Shown here: one piece after another, positions 39,498-48,684 of the stretch
Layout: each line of letters starts with the position of its first letter
Numbering within the stretch: the first letter of the stretch is position 1
NCBI RefSeq assembly: GCF_039538045.1
Contig: NZ_BAABBQ010000001.1
Location: 2,006,001-2,070,000, forward strand
Direction of reading: 5' to 3'
DNA: 64,000 nt
Source: Sphingomonas swuensis
Lineage (GTDB): Bacteria > Pseudomonadota > Alphaproteobacteria > Sphingomonadales > Sphingomonadaceae
The notes under the pieces: generated by a model
What the model was told of the DNA's origin: nothing
Seen by the model: the letters and a program-made list of their open reading frames with translations, nothing else
Database searches by the model: none
Program-made: the position numbers and the translations under genes

Positions 39498-40697
39498 TCA
39501 GGACTGGAGTGCGGCGACCCCCGGAAGCGTGCGCCCTTCCATCCACTCGAGGAAGGCGCCGCCAGCGGTCGAGACAAAGGTGAAGTCGCCGACGACCCCG
39601 GCATGGTTGAGCGCCGAGACCGTGTCGCCGCCGCCCGCGACCGAGACCAGGCTTCCATCCTGAGTCAGCGCCGCCGCGGTCCGTGCCAGCGCCACCGTTG
39701 CCGCATCGAACGGCTCGGTCTCGAACGCTCCGAGCGGCCCGTTCCAGACCAGGGTCCGGCAGGTCTTGAGTGCATCGCCGAGTGCCTCGACCGCCGCCGG
39801 ACCGACATCAAGGATCATCTCGTCCTCGGCGACTTCGTGGACGTTGCAGGTCCGCAGGCTCGGCGGATTGGCGGCGAACTCCTTCGCCACCACCACGTCG
39901 TAAGGAAGGTGCACCGTGCAATTGGCCTGGTCGGCCCGCTCGAGGATCGCCTCGGCCTCGCCGGTCAGGTCGTGCTCGCACAGGGACTTGCCGACCTTGA
40001 CCCCGCGCGCGGCAAGGAAGGTGTTGGCCATGCCGCCACCGATGATGAGATGGTCGACCTTGCCGACCAGATGCCCGAGCACCGCCAGCTTGGACGAGAC
40101 CTTGGCGCCGCCGACGACGGCGGCGACCGGACGTTCGGGATTTCCGAGCGCTGCTTCGAGCGCCTTCAGTTCGGCTTCCATCGCCCGTCCGGCGAAGCTC
40201 GGCAGGAGATGCGCGACCCCCTCGGTCGAGGAGTGCGCCCGGTGCGCCGCCGAGAAGGCATCGTTGACATAATAGTCGCCGAGCGCCGCCATACCCTGGC
40301 TGAGCTCGGGATCGTTCTTCTCTTCGCCCGCATGGAAGCGGGTGTTCTCGAGCACGGCGATCGAGCCTTCGGTCATGGTCGAGACCGCACGTGCGGCATG
40401 CTCCCCGGCGCAATCCTCGACGAACCGGACCGAGCGGCCGGTGAGGTCGGTCAGCGGCTTGACCAGAAGGGCCGTCGACATGTCGGGCCGGGTCTGTCCC
40501 TTGGGTCGCCCGAAATGGCTCAGCAGCAGCACGATCGCCCCGCGATCCGCCAGTTCGAGGATCGTCGGCAGCGCCGCTCGAAGCCGGGTGGCATCGCTGA
40601 CCGCCCCATCCTGCATCGGCACGTTGAGGTCGACGCGGACGAGCACGCGCTTGCCGTGAAGGTCAGAAGGGAGGTCGTCGAGGGTCTTGAAAGGCAT
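39498..40697 (-). CDS. pgk: Phosphoglycerate kinase
   Basis: A 399-residue two-domain kinase that transfers phosphate from 1,3-bisphosphoglycerate to ADP. Motifs visible: [21 protein letters not shown] and [13 protein letters not shown]. Its start is preceded by the repeat element at 40711-40795, which separates it from gap. Confidence 0.97.
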   Translation of the reverse strand: MPFKTLDDLPSDLHGKRVLVRVDLNVPMQDGAVSDATRLRAALPTILELADRGAIVLLLSHFGRPKGQTRPDMSTALLVKPLTDLTGRSVRFVEDCAGEHAARAVSTMTEGSIAVLENTRFHAGEEKNDPELSQGMAALGDYYVNDAFSAAHRAHSSTEGVAHLLPSFAGRAMEAELKALEAALGNPERPVAAVVGGAKVSSKLAVLGHLVGKVDHLIIGGGMANTFLAARGVKVGKSLCEHDLTGEAEAILERADQANCTVHLPYDVVVAKEFAANPPSLRTCNVHEVAEDEMILDVGPAAVEALGDALKTCRTLVWNGPLGAFETEPFDAATVALARTAAALTQDGSLVSVAGGGDTVSALNHAGVVGDFTFVSTAGGAFLEWMEGRTLPGVAALQS

Positions 40698-40710
40698 TCT
40701 GTTTCCTTCT

Positions 40711-40795
40711 CCCCTCCCGCTCACGGGAGGGGTCGGGGGAGGGAATGTCGGGGAAGCAACAGGCCCTCCCCTAGCCCCTCCCGCAAGCGGGAGGG
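40711..40795. repeat. Double-hairpin intergenic repeat, copy 2
   Basis: The same two-hairpin architecture as 32137-32232: a 9-bp CCCCTCCCG stem around CTCA at 40711-40732 and a CCCTCCCGC stem around AA ending at 40795, separated by a G-rich spacer and a CCCTCCCCTAG stretch. It lies between gap and pgk, in the same orientation relative to the flanking minus-strand genes. Confidence 0.8.
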
Positions 40796-40804
40796 AAATG
40801 CATC

Positions 40805-41812
40805 TCAGCCCAACTTGGCCATCGCGCAGGCGGTGTCGACCATGCGGTTCGAGAAGCCCCACTCATTGTCGTACCAGCTGACGACGCGCACCAGCTTGCC
40901 CTCGAGCACCGCCGTCTCGAGGCTGTCGACGGTCGAGCTCGCCGGATTGTGGTTGAGGTCGATCGAGACCAATGGCTCGTCGGTGTAGGCGAGGATGCCC
41001 TTCAAGGGCCCGCTCTCGGACGCCGCCTTGAGCACGCCGTTGACCTCGTCGAGCGTGGTGTCGCGCTTGGGCGTGAAGGTCAGGTCGACCATCGACACGT
41101 TCGGGGTCGGGACCCGGATGGCCGAGCCGTCGAGCTTGCCCTTCAGTTCGGGCAGAACTTCACCGACGGCGCGGGCAGCGCCGGTGGTGGTCGGGATCAT
41201 GCTCATCCCCGCGGCGCGCGCGCGGCGCATGTCGCTGTGGATCTGGTCGAGGATCTTCTGGTCGTTGGTGTAGGCGTGGATGGTGGTCATCAGCCCGCGC
41301 TCGATCCCGATCGCGTCATTGAGGACCTTGGCCACCGGCGCGAGGCAGTTGGTGGTGCAGCTCGCGTTCGAGACGACGCGGTGCTCGGCGGTCAGCTTGT
41401 CGTGGTTGACGCCGTAGACGACGGTCAGGTCAGCGCCCTTCGCCGGAGCCGAGATCAGCACCCGCTTGGCGCCGGCCGCGATGTGCTTCTCGCCGCCAGC
41501 CTTGTCGGTGAAGAAGCCGGTGCACTCGAGCGCCAGCTCGACGCCAAGGTCCTTGTGCGGAAGATTGGCCGGATCGCGCTCTGCGGTCACCGCGATGCGC
41601 TTGCCGTTGATGACGATGGCGTCGCCTTCGGCCTTCACTTCGCCAGGAAAGCGGCCGTGGACCGAGTCGCGCTCGAACAGCCAGGCGTTCGACTTGGCGT
41701 CGGCGAGGTCGTTGATCGCGACCAGCTCGAGCCCGCAATCGGGACGCTCGAGGATGGCCCGTGCGACCAGCCGGCCGATCCGGCCGAACCCATTGATGGC
41801 GACTTTGGTCAT
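40805..41812 (-). CDS. gap: Glyceraldehyde-3-phosphate dehydrogenase
   Basis: A 335-residue enzyme with the Rossmann motif [12 protein letters not shown], the catalytic Cys in [12 protein letters not shown], and the HIS/Thr region EHRV. The Asp of INDLAD near the end of beta-2 suggests NAD preference. It lies between tkt and pgk in the carbon-metabolism run. Confidence 0.97.
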   Translation of the reverse strand: MTKVAINGFGRIGRLVARAILERPDCGLELVAINDLADAKSNAWLFERDSVHGRFPGEVKAEGDAIVINGKRIAVTAERDPANLPHKDLGVELALECTGFFTDKAGGEKHIAAGAKRVLISAPAKGADLTVVYGVNHDKLTAEHRVVSNASCTTNCLAPVAKVLNDAIGIERGLMTTIHAYTNDQKILDQIHSDMRRARAAGMSMIPTTTGAARAVGEVLPELKGKLDGSAIRVPTPNVSMVDLTFTPKRDTTLDEVNGVLKAASESGPLKGILAYTDEPLVSIDLNHNPASSTVDSLETAVLEGKLVRVVSWYDNEWGFSNRMVDTACAMAKLG

Positions 41813-41916
41813 CGTGTCTTCTCTCCAGTCTTGTTCGGGCCGAGCGTGTCGAAGCCCGTTTCCTGAGCGTCAGCGCCCCTGTTCTCGCCACTCGGCGAGC
41901 AAGGGCGGGTGGTCGG

Positions 41917-43959
41917 TCAACTCGGGTGTGCCTCGGCCTCGGCGAGGGCAGAGGGGGCTTCCGCGTCAGGGCGCCTGCCGCCCTTCAACTCGGCCAAGCG
42001 GGCGAGGACCTGCGGGACGATCTTGTCCGCGGTCAGCCCGAAGTGATCGTAGAGGTCCGCGGCAGGCGCGCTCGCCCCGAAGCCGTCGAGCCCGAAGTGA
42101 AGCCCCTTGGCCATGGTCAGGCGCTCCCAGCCGAAGGTGGTCCCGGCCTCGATCGACACCCGAAGGATCTGCTCTGGATCGGCGCTCGGAAGCACCTGCT
42201 CGCGCCACGACTCGTCCTGCGCCTCGAACCGGCGCCAATTGGGCAGGCTGACGACCCGCGTTGCCACTCCTTCCCCGTCGAGCCGCCCGGCGACCTCGAG
42301 GGCAAGTTCGACTTCCGAGCCGGTGGCGATGAGGATCACCTTGGGATCGGCCGCGTCCTTGAGGACATAGCCGCCGCGGGCCGACAAATTCTCCGCGGCC
42401 GCTTCCAGCCGGAACGGCTTCAAATTCTGCCGCGACAGGCACAGCACCGAGGGTCCGTCCTGCTTGAGCGCCGCCGCCCAGCATTCGGCGGTCTCGACCG
42501 CATCGCCCGGGCGCCACACCTCGAGGTTGGGCATCAACCGCAGGCTCATGATGTGCTCGACCGGCTGATGGGTCGGTCCGTCCTCGCCGAGCCCGATCGA
42601 ATCGTGGGTCATCACATAGACGACCCGCGCATTCTGAAGCGCGCTCAGCCGGATTGCCGGCCGACAATAGTCCGAGAAGACGAGGAAGGTGCCACCATAA
42701 GGGATGACGCCGCCGTGCAGCGCCATGCCGTTCATCGCCGCGGCCATGCCGAACTCGCGGATGCCGTAATAGACGTAGCGGCCCGAATAGTCGTCGGCGG
42801 TGAGCGGCCCGGTCGCCTTGGTCTTGGTGTTGTTCGACCCCGTAAGATCGGCCGAGCCGCCGATGGTGGCCGGAACCGCGGTGTTGATCACCTCGAGTGC
42901 CATCTCGGACGCCTTGCGGGTGGCGACCGTCGGCGGGCTCGCCAGCAGCGCGTCGAGATAGGGGGCGAGCCAGCGCTCGTCGGCCTCGCCCGCCATGCGC
43001 CGATTAAACTCGTCGGCCTTGCCGCTCGCGGCAAGCCTCTTCTCCCATGCCGCCCGCTCGCCCGCGCAGCGCTCGCCGGCCTTGCGCCAGGCCGAAAGCA
43101 CGTCGTCGGGAATGGTGAATTCGGTCGCGGCAAGGCCCAGTTCCTTCCGCGCGGCCTCGACCTCGGCCTTGCCCAGCGCCGCGCCGTGAGTCGCCGACGT
43201 GCCCTGCTTGTTGGGCGCGCCGTAGCCGATGATGGTCTTGCAGCGGATGAGGCTCGGCCGGTGGTCGGCGATCGCCTTCTCGAGCGCCTGCGACACCTTG
43301 CCCGCATCGAGGCCATCGCACTCGACGGTGTGCCAGCCGCACGCGGCATGGCGCGCCATCACGTCCTCCGACCGGCTGAGATCGGTAGCCCCGTCGATGG
43401 TGATCTTGTTGTCGTCCCACAGCACGATCAAGCGGCCGAGGCGAAGGTGCCCGGCAAGCCCGACCGCCTCGTGATTGATGCCCTCCATCAGGCAGCCGTC
43501 GCCGGCGATGACGTAGGTCCGGTGGTCGACCAGCTCGTCGCCGTAGATGGCGTTCAGGTGCCGCTCGGCGATCGCCATTCCGACCGCGGTCGCAAGTCCC
43601 TGCCCGAGCGGGCCGGTGGTAGTCTCGACCCCGGGCAGCTCGAAATTCTCGGGGTGGCCGGCGCACGGGCTGTGGAGCTGACGGAAGCGCCGGATGTCGT
43701 CCATCGTCGGCCGCTCGTAGCCGGTCAGGTGGAGAAGCGCGTAGATCAGCGTCGACCCGTGCCCCGCCGACAGCACGAAGCGGTCGCGGTCGGCCCAGTG
43801 CGGGTCCTTTGGATCGAACTTCAGGTGGCGGGTGAACAAGGCCGTCGAGGCATCGGCCATGCCCATCGGCATTCCGGGATGGCCGGAGTTGGCGGCTTCC
43901 ACCGCGTCCATGGCCAGCGCCCGGATGGCATTGGCGAGACGGCGCTGGGTGGGCTGCAT
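41917..43959 (-). CDS. tkt: Transketolase
   Basis: A 680-residue thiamine-diphosphate enzyme of the pentose phosphate pathway. N-terminal ANSGHPGMPMGMAD, ThDP site GDGCLMEGI and NKITIDG, and GEDGPTHQPVEH in the Pyr domain are visible. The start at 43959 with GGAG 5 bases upstream is preferred over an upstream in-frame codon at 44085. It heads the tkt-gap-pgk-fda run and diverges from the zapA locus. Confidence 0.97.
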   Translation of the reverse strand: MQPTQRRLANAIRALAMDAVEAANSGHPGMPMGMADASTALFTRHLKFDPKDPHWADRDRFVLSAGHGSTLIYALLHLTGYERPTMDDIRRFRQLHSPCAGHPENFELPGVETTTGPLGQGLATAVGMAIAERHLNAIYGDELVDHRTYVIAGDGCLMEGINHEAVGLAGHLRLGRLIVLWDDNKITIDGATDLSRSEDVMARHAACGWHTVECDGLDAGKVSQALEKAIADHRPSLIRCKTIIGYGAPNKQGTSATHGAALGKAEVEAARKELGLAATEFTIPDDVLSAWRKAGERCAGERAAWEKRLAASGKADEFNRRMAGEADERWLAPYLDALLASPPTVATRKASEMALEVINTAVPATIGGSADLTGSNNTKTKATGPLTADDYSGRYVYYGIREFGMAAAMNGMALHGGVIPYGGTFLVFSDYCRPAIRLSALQNARVVYVMTHDSIGLGEDGPTHQPVEHIMSLRLMPNLEVWRPGDAVETAECWAAALKQDGPSVLCLSRQNLKPFRLEAAAENLSARGGYVLKDAADPKVILIATGSEVELALEVAGRLDGEGVATRVVSLPNWRRFEAQDESWREQVLPSADPEQILRVSIEAGTTFGWERLTMAKGLHFGLDGFGASAPAADLYDHFGLTADKIVPQVLARLAELKGGRRPDAEAPSALAEAEAHPS

Positions 43960-44096
43960 CGGGGCTCCGCTGGCAAGTGACGGCACCGCACCGGATTGGG
44001 CGGCACCGATGATGCGGCCCCTTTGGGCGGTGAGCCGTTGAGCGTCAACACCCGCGCCTCCTTGGCAAGGGGTGTTTGCGGTCATAGGTCAGGACA

Positions 44097-44270
44097 ATGA
44101 CACAAGAGGCACTGGAAGTGGCACTGACGCGCGCCGAGCGAGCCCTCGCGCGGGTCGAGCGGATGGCCGAGCATGCGAGCAATCGCGGCGAGGGCGAGGA
44201 GCGGCTGCGGGCCAAGGTCCGCGCCGCCATCGCCGAGCTCGACTCGATCATCAGCAAGGTGGAGGCCTGA
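44097..44270 (+). CDS. Small helical/coiled-coil protein upstream of zapA
   Basis: A 57-residue, highly charged protein (Glu, Arg, Ala) predicted to be a single long helix or coiled coil. AGGTCAGGAC precedes the ATG, and the gene ends 3 bases before zapA. In this lineage such a small partner gene ahead of zapA is common; a role beside ZapA in Z-ring bundling is inferred from position only. Confidence 0.7.
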   Translation: MTQEALEVALTRAERALARVERMAEHASNRGEGEERLRAKVRAAIAELDSIISKVEA

Positions 44271-44273
44271 GGC

Positions 44274-44597
44274 ATGGCCGAAGTTGACATCAACATCGCC
44301 GGCCGTCACTACAGGGTCGCCTGCCGCGACGGCGAGGAGCAGAACCTCAAGCGCGCCGCCGAGATGGTGGACGCCAAGAGCCGCGAGGCGCTCGCCGGGC
44401 TCGGCGCTCTGTCCGAGAGCCGCCAAATGCTGTTCGCATCGCTGCTTCTGGCCGACCAGCTGATCGAGAAGAAGGGCGTTCAGGCGCCGCCGCCGACCAT
44501 GCCGCCCGACCCCCAGGTCGTGCGCCGGGTCGATGCGCTCGCCGAGCGACTCGAACGACTCGCCGGTCACCTTGAGAAAGAGGCCGCAAGCGCCTAG
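44274..44597 (+). CDS. zapA: Cell division protein ZapA
   Basis: A 107-residue Z-ring-associated protein. The N-terminal VDINIAGRHYRVACRDGEE strand-turn region and the helix with MLFASLLLADQLIE are diagnostic; a coiled-coil C-terminus follows. It promotes FtsZ filament bundling at the division site. The 6S RNA gene follows directly. Confidence 0.92.
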   Translation: MAEVDINIAGRHYRVACRDGEEQNLKRAAEMVDAKSREALAGLGALSESRQMLFASLLLADQLIEKKGVQAPPPTMPPDPQVVRRVDALAERLERLAGHLEKEAASA

Positions 44598-44624
44598 ATA
44601 GGAAGCGACGGGCACTGCCTGGCA

Positions 44625-44757
44625 CGCGCTTGAGAAATCCCTGAGGCTATTCCCGATCCATGGGGGCTGTCCCTGGCTGGGCCCTGGCCCGGCACATATG
44701 GTTCCCACCTGACGTAACAGGCGTCAGTGGATTACAGAGCATCGACCTCATGGTGGT
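44625..44757 (+). ncRNA. ssrS: 6S RNA (RNA polymerase-binding regulatory RNA)
   Basis: Position between zapA and ygfA is the conserved ssrS locus. A closing helix is visible: CCCTGAGG at 44639-44646 pairs with CCTCATGG at 44746-44753 with one mismatch. An inner arm pairs 44705-44714 with 44722-44730 (CTGACG/CGTCAG extended past a bulged C). It would fold as a long hairpin mimicking an open promoter and bind the housekeeping RNA polymerase. The ends are approximate, and the 3' part overlaps the predicted ygfA start. Confidence 0.78.
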
Positions 44758-45346
44758 CCCGTCACCCTCCCCCTTCGCGCCACCGACCGACAAGGCCGGG
44801 CTTCGTGCCCGGCTCCGGGCCGAGCGGCGCGCCTATGCCGCGAGCCTCGCGCCCGAGACCCGCGTCGCCCTCGAGGCCGATCTCGCCGCGGCGCTTGAGC
44901 CGCTGCTCTTCGCCGCCCGCGTGGTCGCCGCCTACCAGCCGATGAAGGACGAGATCAGCCCGCTGGCCGCTCTCGCCCGCGCCTCCGCGCTCGGCAAGGT
45001 CACCGCCCTCCCCGCCTTCGCCGCACGCGATGCCCGGATGACCTTCCGCAGCGGCGAGGCGAGCCAGCCCGGCCCATGGGGCCTGCTCCAGCCGCCACTC
45101 GACTCGGCTCCCGTCACGCCCGACCTCGTGCTCATCCCGCTGGTCGCCTGCGATCCGGACGGGAACCGCATCGGAATGGGCCAGGGTCACTACGACCGGG
45201 CGCTCGAGGGCCTTCGCGGCAGCGCCCGGCTGGTCGGAATCGGCTGGGACTTCCAGCTTCTCGACCAAGCGGTTCCGGCCGACCCGTGGGACCAGCCGCT
45301 CCATGCCTTCGCCGCTCCGTCCGGCCTCAAGGAATTCGCCCGATGA
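44750..45346 (+). CDS. 5-formyltetrahydrofolate cyclo-ligase
   Basis: A 198-residue enzyme (YgfA family) that converts 5-formyl-THF to 5,10-methenyl-THF with ATP. Motifs RARLRAERRAYA, AAYQPMKDEISP and GMGQGHYDRAL are visible. Start is uncertain between ATG 44750 and GTG 44753, both inside the 6S RNA 3' end. The stop overlaps the DUF2842 gene by ATGA. Confidence 0.93.
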   Translation: MVVPSPSPFAPPTDKAGLRARLRAERRAYAASLAPETRVALEADLAAALEPLLFAARVVAAYQPMKDEISPLAALARASALGKVTALPAFAARDARMTFRSGEASQPGPWGLLQPPLDSAPVTPDLVLIPLVACDPDGNRIGMGQGHYDRALEGLRGSARLVGIGWDFQLLDQAVPADPWDQPLHAFAAPSGLKEFAR

Positions 45347-45579
45347 CCCATGAAGAGCAACCCCGCCCGCGGCCCACCGCCGCCGTCTTCATGATCCTCG
45401 GGATCATCGCGATATGGGCTGGGCTGGTGGTCTCCATCTCGGACGTGGTGGCTCGCTGGCCAGCGCTGGTTCAGCTGCTTTTCTATATCGTCGCCGGCAT
45501 CATCTGGATCTTGCCGCTGCGACCGATCCTGCGCTGGAGCGAGACCGGGCGTTGGCGGGCCGACCCCCCGCGACCTTGA
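45343..45579 (+). CDS. DUF2842 domain small membrane protein
   Basis: A 78-residue protein with two membrane segments (about residues 13-33 and 43-61) and the family-typical AGIIWILPLRPILRW end. Function unknown. The start is fixed by the ATGA overlap with the cyclo-ligase gene. Confidence 0.85.
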   Translation: MTHEEQPRPRPTAAVFMILGIIAIWAGLVVSISDVVARWPALVQLLFYIVAGIIWILPLRPILRWSETGRWRADPPRP

Positions 45580-45615
45580 AATTTCGGACTGGTTTAGCTA
45601 CCTCATACACTCTTC

Positions 45616-46746
45616 ATGACCGCTCTGACCTTTTCTTCCGACCGGCTCGCTCCGGTGCATCAGGCCTTGGCCATGCTTCGCGCCAACCCGCGCGAAAGCG
45701 CGGGCGCGGGCCTGCTGGCACTTGCCGCCTGCCTGTCGGTGGCCGCGGTTGCTAACGAGCGCGCCGCCAGCCCATCGACGGGCTCGAGCGCTGCCGTCAC
45801 GACCCCTGCCGTGCAGGACCTTACGCCCTTCGCGGTGCGCCAGGTCGCGCCCGAGGAGGCGCTGAAGCTCAACGCGGCCTTGCCGCTCGCCAGCGGTCCC
45901 AATCCGGCCGCGGCGCCGTTCGTCCTCAAGACGGACGCCAAGACCTACGCCCGCGCGCTCGAGTGCCTCAGCCAGGCGATCTACTACGAAGCCGCGCGCG
46001 AGAGCGACGAGGGCCAGCGCGCGGTCGCGCAGGTCGTGCTCAACCGGATGCGTCATCCGGCTTATCCCGCCAGCGTCTGCGCGGTGGTCTACCAGGGCGC
46101 CGAGCGGCCCACCGGCTGCCAATTCAGCTTCACCTGCGACGGCTCGCTCGCCCGAGCCCCGATGAAGAGCTATTGGGACCGTGCCCGCCGCTTCGCGAAC
46201 GAGGCGCTGCAGGGCCATGTCGTCGCCGAGGTCGGCAACGCCACCCATTATCATGCCAATTACGTGCTGCCCTACTGGGCTCCGACGCTCACCAAGAATG
46301 CGGTGATCGGCGCGCACATCTTCTATCGCTGGGCGGGTGGCTGGGGCCAGCCGGCGGCGTTCGCGCAGAAGTGGGCGAAGCGCGAGTCCGATCCCTGGGC
46401 GTTGCGCAGCGCCGCGCTGGCCGCCGAGGCCCGCTTCGCCGCGCTTGCGCCCAACGTGCCGGTCACCGCGGAGCAGGAAGCCGTCCTTGAGGCCAAGCGC
46501 GAGCTTCCGCCCGAACTCGCCAAGCTGGTCGAGGCCGAGATCGGCGCTGCCGGCGAGACCCGCGTTGCGCTCAAGATCCCCGCGCGCCGCGAGATCGAAC
46601 GCCCGGCCCCCGCGCCTGCGTCGGTCAGCCTCAGCTGGGGCCTGACTGGAAGCGATGCGGCGGGACAGGCTCCGCTCGGCAAGAAGGACGAGCCCGCCAC
46701 TGCTGCCACCGCGGAGGCCGGCACCCCGGCCGGAGCCGCGCAGTAA
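45616..46746 (+). CDS. Cell wall hydrolase, SleB type
   Basis: A 376-residue protein with one N-terminal membrane anchor (about residues 30-46) and a periplasmic SleB-like (hydrolase_2) domain at about 115-260. Key features are LECLSQAIYYEAARESDEGQ (catalytic-Glu region) and GCQFSFTCDGSL. The C-terminus is Ala/Pro-rich. It would cut peptidoglycan glycan or peptide bonds outside the inner membrane. Confidence 0.85.
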   Translation: MTALTFSSDRLAPVHQALAMLRANPRESAGAGLLALAACLSVAAVANERAASPSTGSSAAVTTPAVQDLTPFAVRQVAPEEALKLNAALPLASGPNPAAAPFVLKTDAKTYARALECLSQAIYYEAARESDEGQRAVAQVVLNRMRHPAYPASVCAVVYQGAERPTGCQFSFTCDGSLARAPMKSYWDRARRFANEALQGHVVAEVGNATHYHANYVLPYWAPTLTKNAVIGAHIFYRWAGGWGQPAAFAQKWAKRESDPWALRSAALAAEARFAALAPNVPVTAEQEAVLEAKRELPPELAKLVEAEIGAAGETRVALKIPARREIERPAPAPASVSLSWGLTGSDAAGQAPLGKKDEPATAATAEAGTPAGAAQ

Positions 46747-46796
46747 GCGCCAGCCGCGCGAGCGGGCGACGCCTGGCACAGACGTGCCGCGCTACT

Positions 46797-46823
46797 CTAC
46801 CGTAGACGAGCCTTGCCGGTCAT
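46797..46823 (-). other. Mini-ORF of 8 codons with a strong ribosome site
   Basis: On the minus strand GGAGGAAATCCC precedes ATG ACC GGC ... TAG, an 8-codon reading frame (MTGKARLR). It lies downstream of tRNA-Asp in the same direction. Such a strong site before so short a frame suggests a leader peptide or a fossil of a gene; no protein can be named. Confidence 0.3.
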
Positions 46824-46946
46824 GGGATTTCCTCCGCCCTGCCGATTGCCTTGACTTGAGAACTTGAGGATCGACCTCGAATCCGCATGATCGAACGCCA
46901 TCGATCGGAACCGTGCGCATGCGCAGGGACACGTATGAGGGATCAT

Positions 46947-46970
46947 CTCCGTCGTCGAAAAGCGACGGAG
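46947..46970 (-). terminator. Hairpin downstream of tRNA-Asp
   Basis: A perfect 8-bp stem (CTCCGTCG / CGACGGAG) with an 8-base loop lies 5 bases after the CCA end of tRNA-Asp. There is no T-tract after it, so it may be a processing or 3' stability hairpin rather than an intrinsic terminator. The rest of 46747-46974 (a stretch of about 340 bases with the tRNA) holds only the mini-ORF. Confidence 0.5.
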
Positions 46971-46974
46971 AGAA

Positions 46975-47051
<77 letters not shown>

Positions 47052-47092
47052 GTTCGGTGTGGGCGGCCAACTAGGGGACCCCCGGGGATGCG

Positions 47093-48319
47093 TCAACCGC
47101 CTTTCTGTGCGGAGGCGACGGTTCCGGTGGATGGCGGCGGGTCGGGCGCCGCCGCATCCTCCTCTTCCTCCTCGCCGGCATGCGTCAGCGTGCCTTGCTC
47201 GAACAGGAATCCGGCAATGTCGGGCGTGCCCGCGGCGGCGAACACGGTCTTGAGGATGATCAGCAGCGGAATGGCCAGGAGCGCGCCCGTCGTGCCCCAC
47301 ACCCACGCCCAGAAGCTCAGGGAAAGCAGGATCAGCAGCGGATTGATGTGCACCCGCATGCCGACCACCAACGGGGTGATGGCGTTGGCCTCGACCGTAT
47401 GCAGCCCGATGAAGATCAGGGGCGGGATGATCGCGGTCCACGGGTCGGGGAAGCTGATCAGCCCGCCCAGCGCCAGCAGCAGCGCCGAGGCGATCGGCCC
47501 CAGATAGGGAATGTAGTTCAGCACCGCGACGATGCCGCCCCACATCAGCGGGCTGTCCATCCCCATGTACCAGACGATCCCCGCGACGATCGTCCCGAGG
47601 AGCACGTTGATGAGGGTGATGGTGCCAAGATAGGTCGACGTCGCCGCGACCACCTGCTGGATCACCCGGGCGGTGGTCAGCGCTCCCTCGAAGCTGCCGC
47701 GGCTGGTGATCGTCGACTTGCGCATCGCGGTCCAGCCGGAGAGAAAGAAGAAGATCACGAGCAGGGCGAAGAACAGCTGGATCAGCGCGTGCGGCGCCGA
47801 GCTCGTCAGCAGGTCGAACATCGAGTTCGGCGTCTCGAGCTGCACGGTCCTTGTGTTGCCCGGGCCGGCGCTCGGAAGCTGGTTGAGGATCCGATCGACG
47901 AACCGGTCGAGGTTCTTGACGAGATCGAGCAGCGGCTCGAGCGCCTCGCGCACCCGGCCGATCCGTTCGGGCAGAAGCGCCACCCAGTCGATCGCCGGGA
48001 TGACGATCGACAGCAGGGCGAAGGCCATGACCGCAAGGAACACCAGCACGCAGGTGAACGCCGCCAGGCCCGGCGGAAGCCCGCGCCGCTCGAACCATTC
48101 GAGCAGCGGGACCAGCGCGATCGCGATCACCAGCGCTGCAGTGACCGGAAGGAAGAATTCGGCGCCAGCTCGAAGGGCGAAGGGAATGGCAAACAGCAGC
48201 CCGATGCCGGCGATCAGGGTGAGCGAGGCAAGCAGCCGGTCTCGCTTGATCGTGATATGCTCGGCGATGACCGCCGCTTCGTCCTCGGGAGGTTCGGGCA
48301 GTCTGGCGGGCGCATCCAT
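47093..48319 (-). CDS. AI-2E family transporter
   Basis: A 408-residue membrane protein with eight helices. The family signature lies in the LNYIPYLGPI and ISFPDPWTA regions near residue 260, with the pore-like repeat at ANAITPLVVGMRVHINPL. Relatives export autoinducer-2 or act as Na+/H+ antiporters. The C-terminus has a run of Glu residues and a Pro-rich tail with no clear role. Confidence 0.9.
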   Translation of the reverse strand: MDAPARLPEPPEDEAAVIAEHITIKRDRLLASLTLIAGIGLLFAIPFALRAGAEFFLPVTAALVIAIALVPLLEWFERRGLPPGLAAFTCVLVFLAVMAFALLSIVIPAIDWVALLPERIGRVREALEPLLDLVKNLDRFVDRILNQLPSAGPGNTRTVQLETPNSMFDLLTSSAPHALIQLFFALLVIFFFLSGWTAMRKSTITSRGSFEGALTTARVIQQVVAATSTYLGTITLINVLLGTIVAGIVWYMGMDSPLMWGGIVAVLNYIPYLGPIASALLLALGGLISFPDPWTAIIPPLIFIGLHTVEANAITPLVVGMRVHINPLLILLSLSFWAWVWGTTGALLAIPLLIILKTVFAAAGTPDIAGFLFEQGTLTHAGEEEEEDAAAPDPPPSTGTVASAQKGG

Positions 48320-48332
48320 TGCGCCATCCTAG

Positions 48333-48674
48333 CTACTGGCGGGGGGCGACGCCAGCAGCACGAAGGTGCGGTCCGAGCCGGCCGCTGACAGCAAGGAAGA
48401 ACATCCGGAAGTCGCTCGCCAGGCTCCACAGCGGATAGGTGAAGGTCGCGGGCCGGTTCTTCTCGACGAAGAAATGCGCGAACCAGGCGAAGCCGTAGCC
48501 CGCCAGCGGCATCGCCAGCGCCCACCAGCCGTTGCCCGTCAGGAGGAGCGCGAGGGCGGCCGCAAGCACCAGCGTGGTCCCGACATAGTGGAGCGCCCGG
48601 GTCCGGACGCCGCTATGCTCGCGCAAATAGTGGGGCCAGAATTCCGCGAAGCTCTTGCAGGTGCGTTCCGCCAT
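48333..48674 (-). CDS. Mpo1-like (DUF962) membrane protein
   Basis: A 113-residue protein with two to three hydrophobic segments and the family motifs [15 protein letters not shown] and [12 protein letters not shown]. Yeast Mpo1 is an Fe-dependent dioxygenase for 2-hydroxy fatty acids; whether this bacterial protein shares the reaction is unknown. The start at ATG 48674 gives the usual N-terminus. Confidence 0.85.
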   Translation of the reverse strand: MAERTCKSFAEFWPHYLREHSGVRTRALHYVGTTLVLAAALALLLTGNGWWALAMPLAGYGFAWFAHFFVEKNRPATFTYPLWSLASDFRMFFLAVSGRLGPHLRAAGVAPRQ

Positions 48675-48684
48675 GGCCGGCAGA

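Noticed and set aside
41813..41916. Hairpin CTCGCC/GGCGAG between tkt and gap as a terminator
   Set aside because: Only a 6-bp perfect stem and no T-tract; the two genes look like part of one operon.
41926..43980. A 684-codon plus-strand open frame opposite transketolase
   Set aside because: An antisense shadow of tkt; high GC makes such long empty frames common here.
44607..44763. An extra closing helix of 6S RNA (GACGGG with CCCGTC)
   Set aside because: It would leave a 26-base unpaired stretch on one side against 4 on the other, so it is probably chance.
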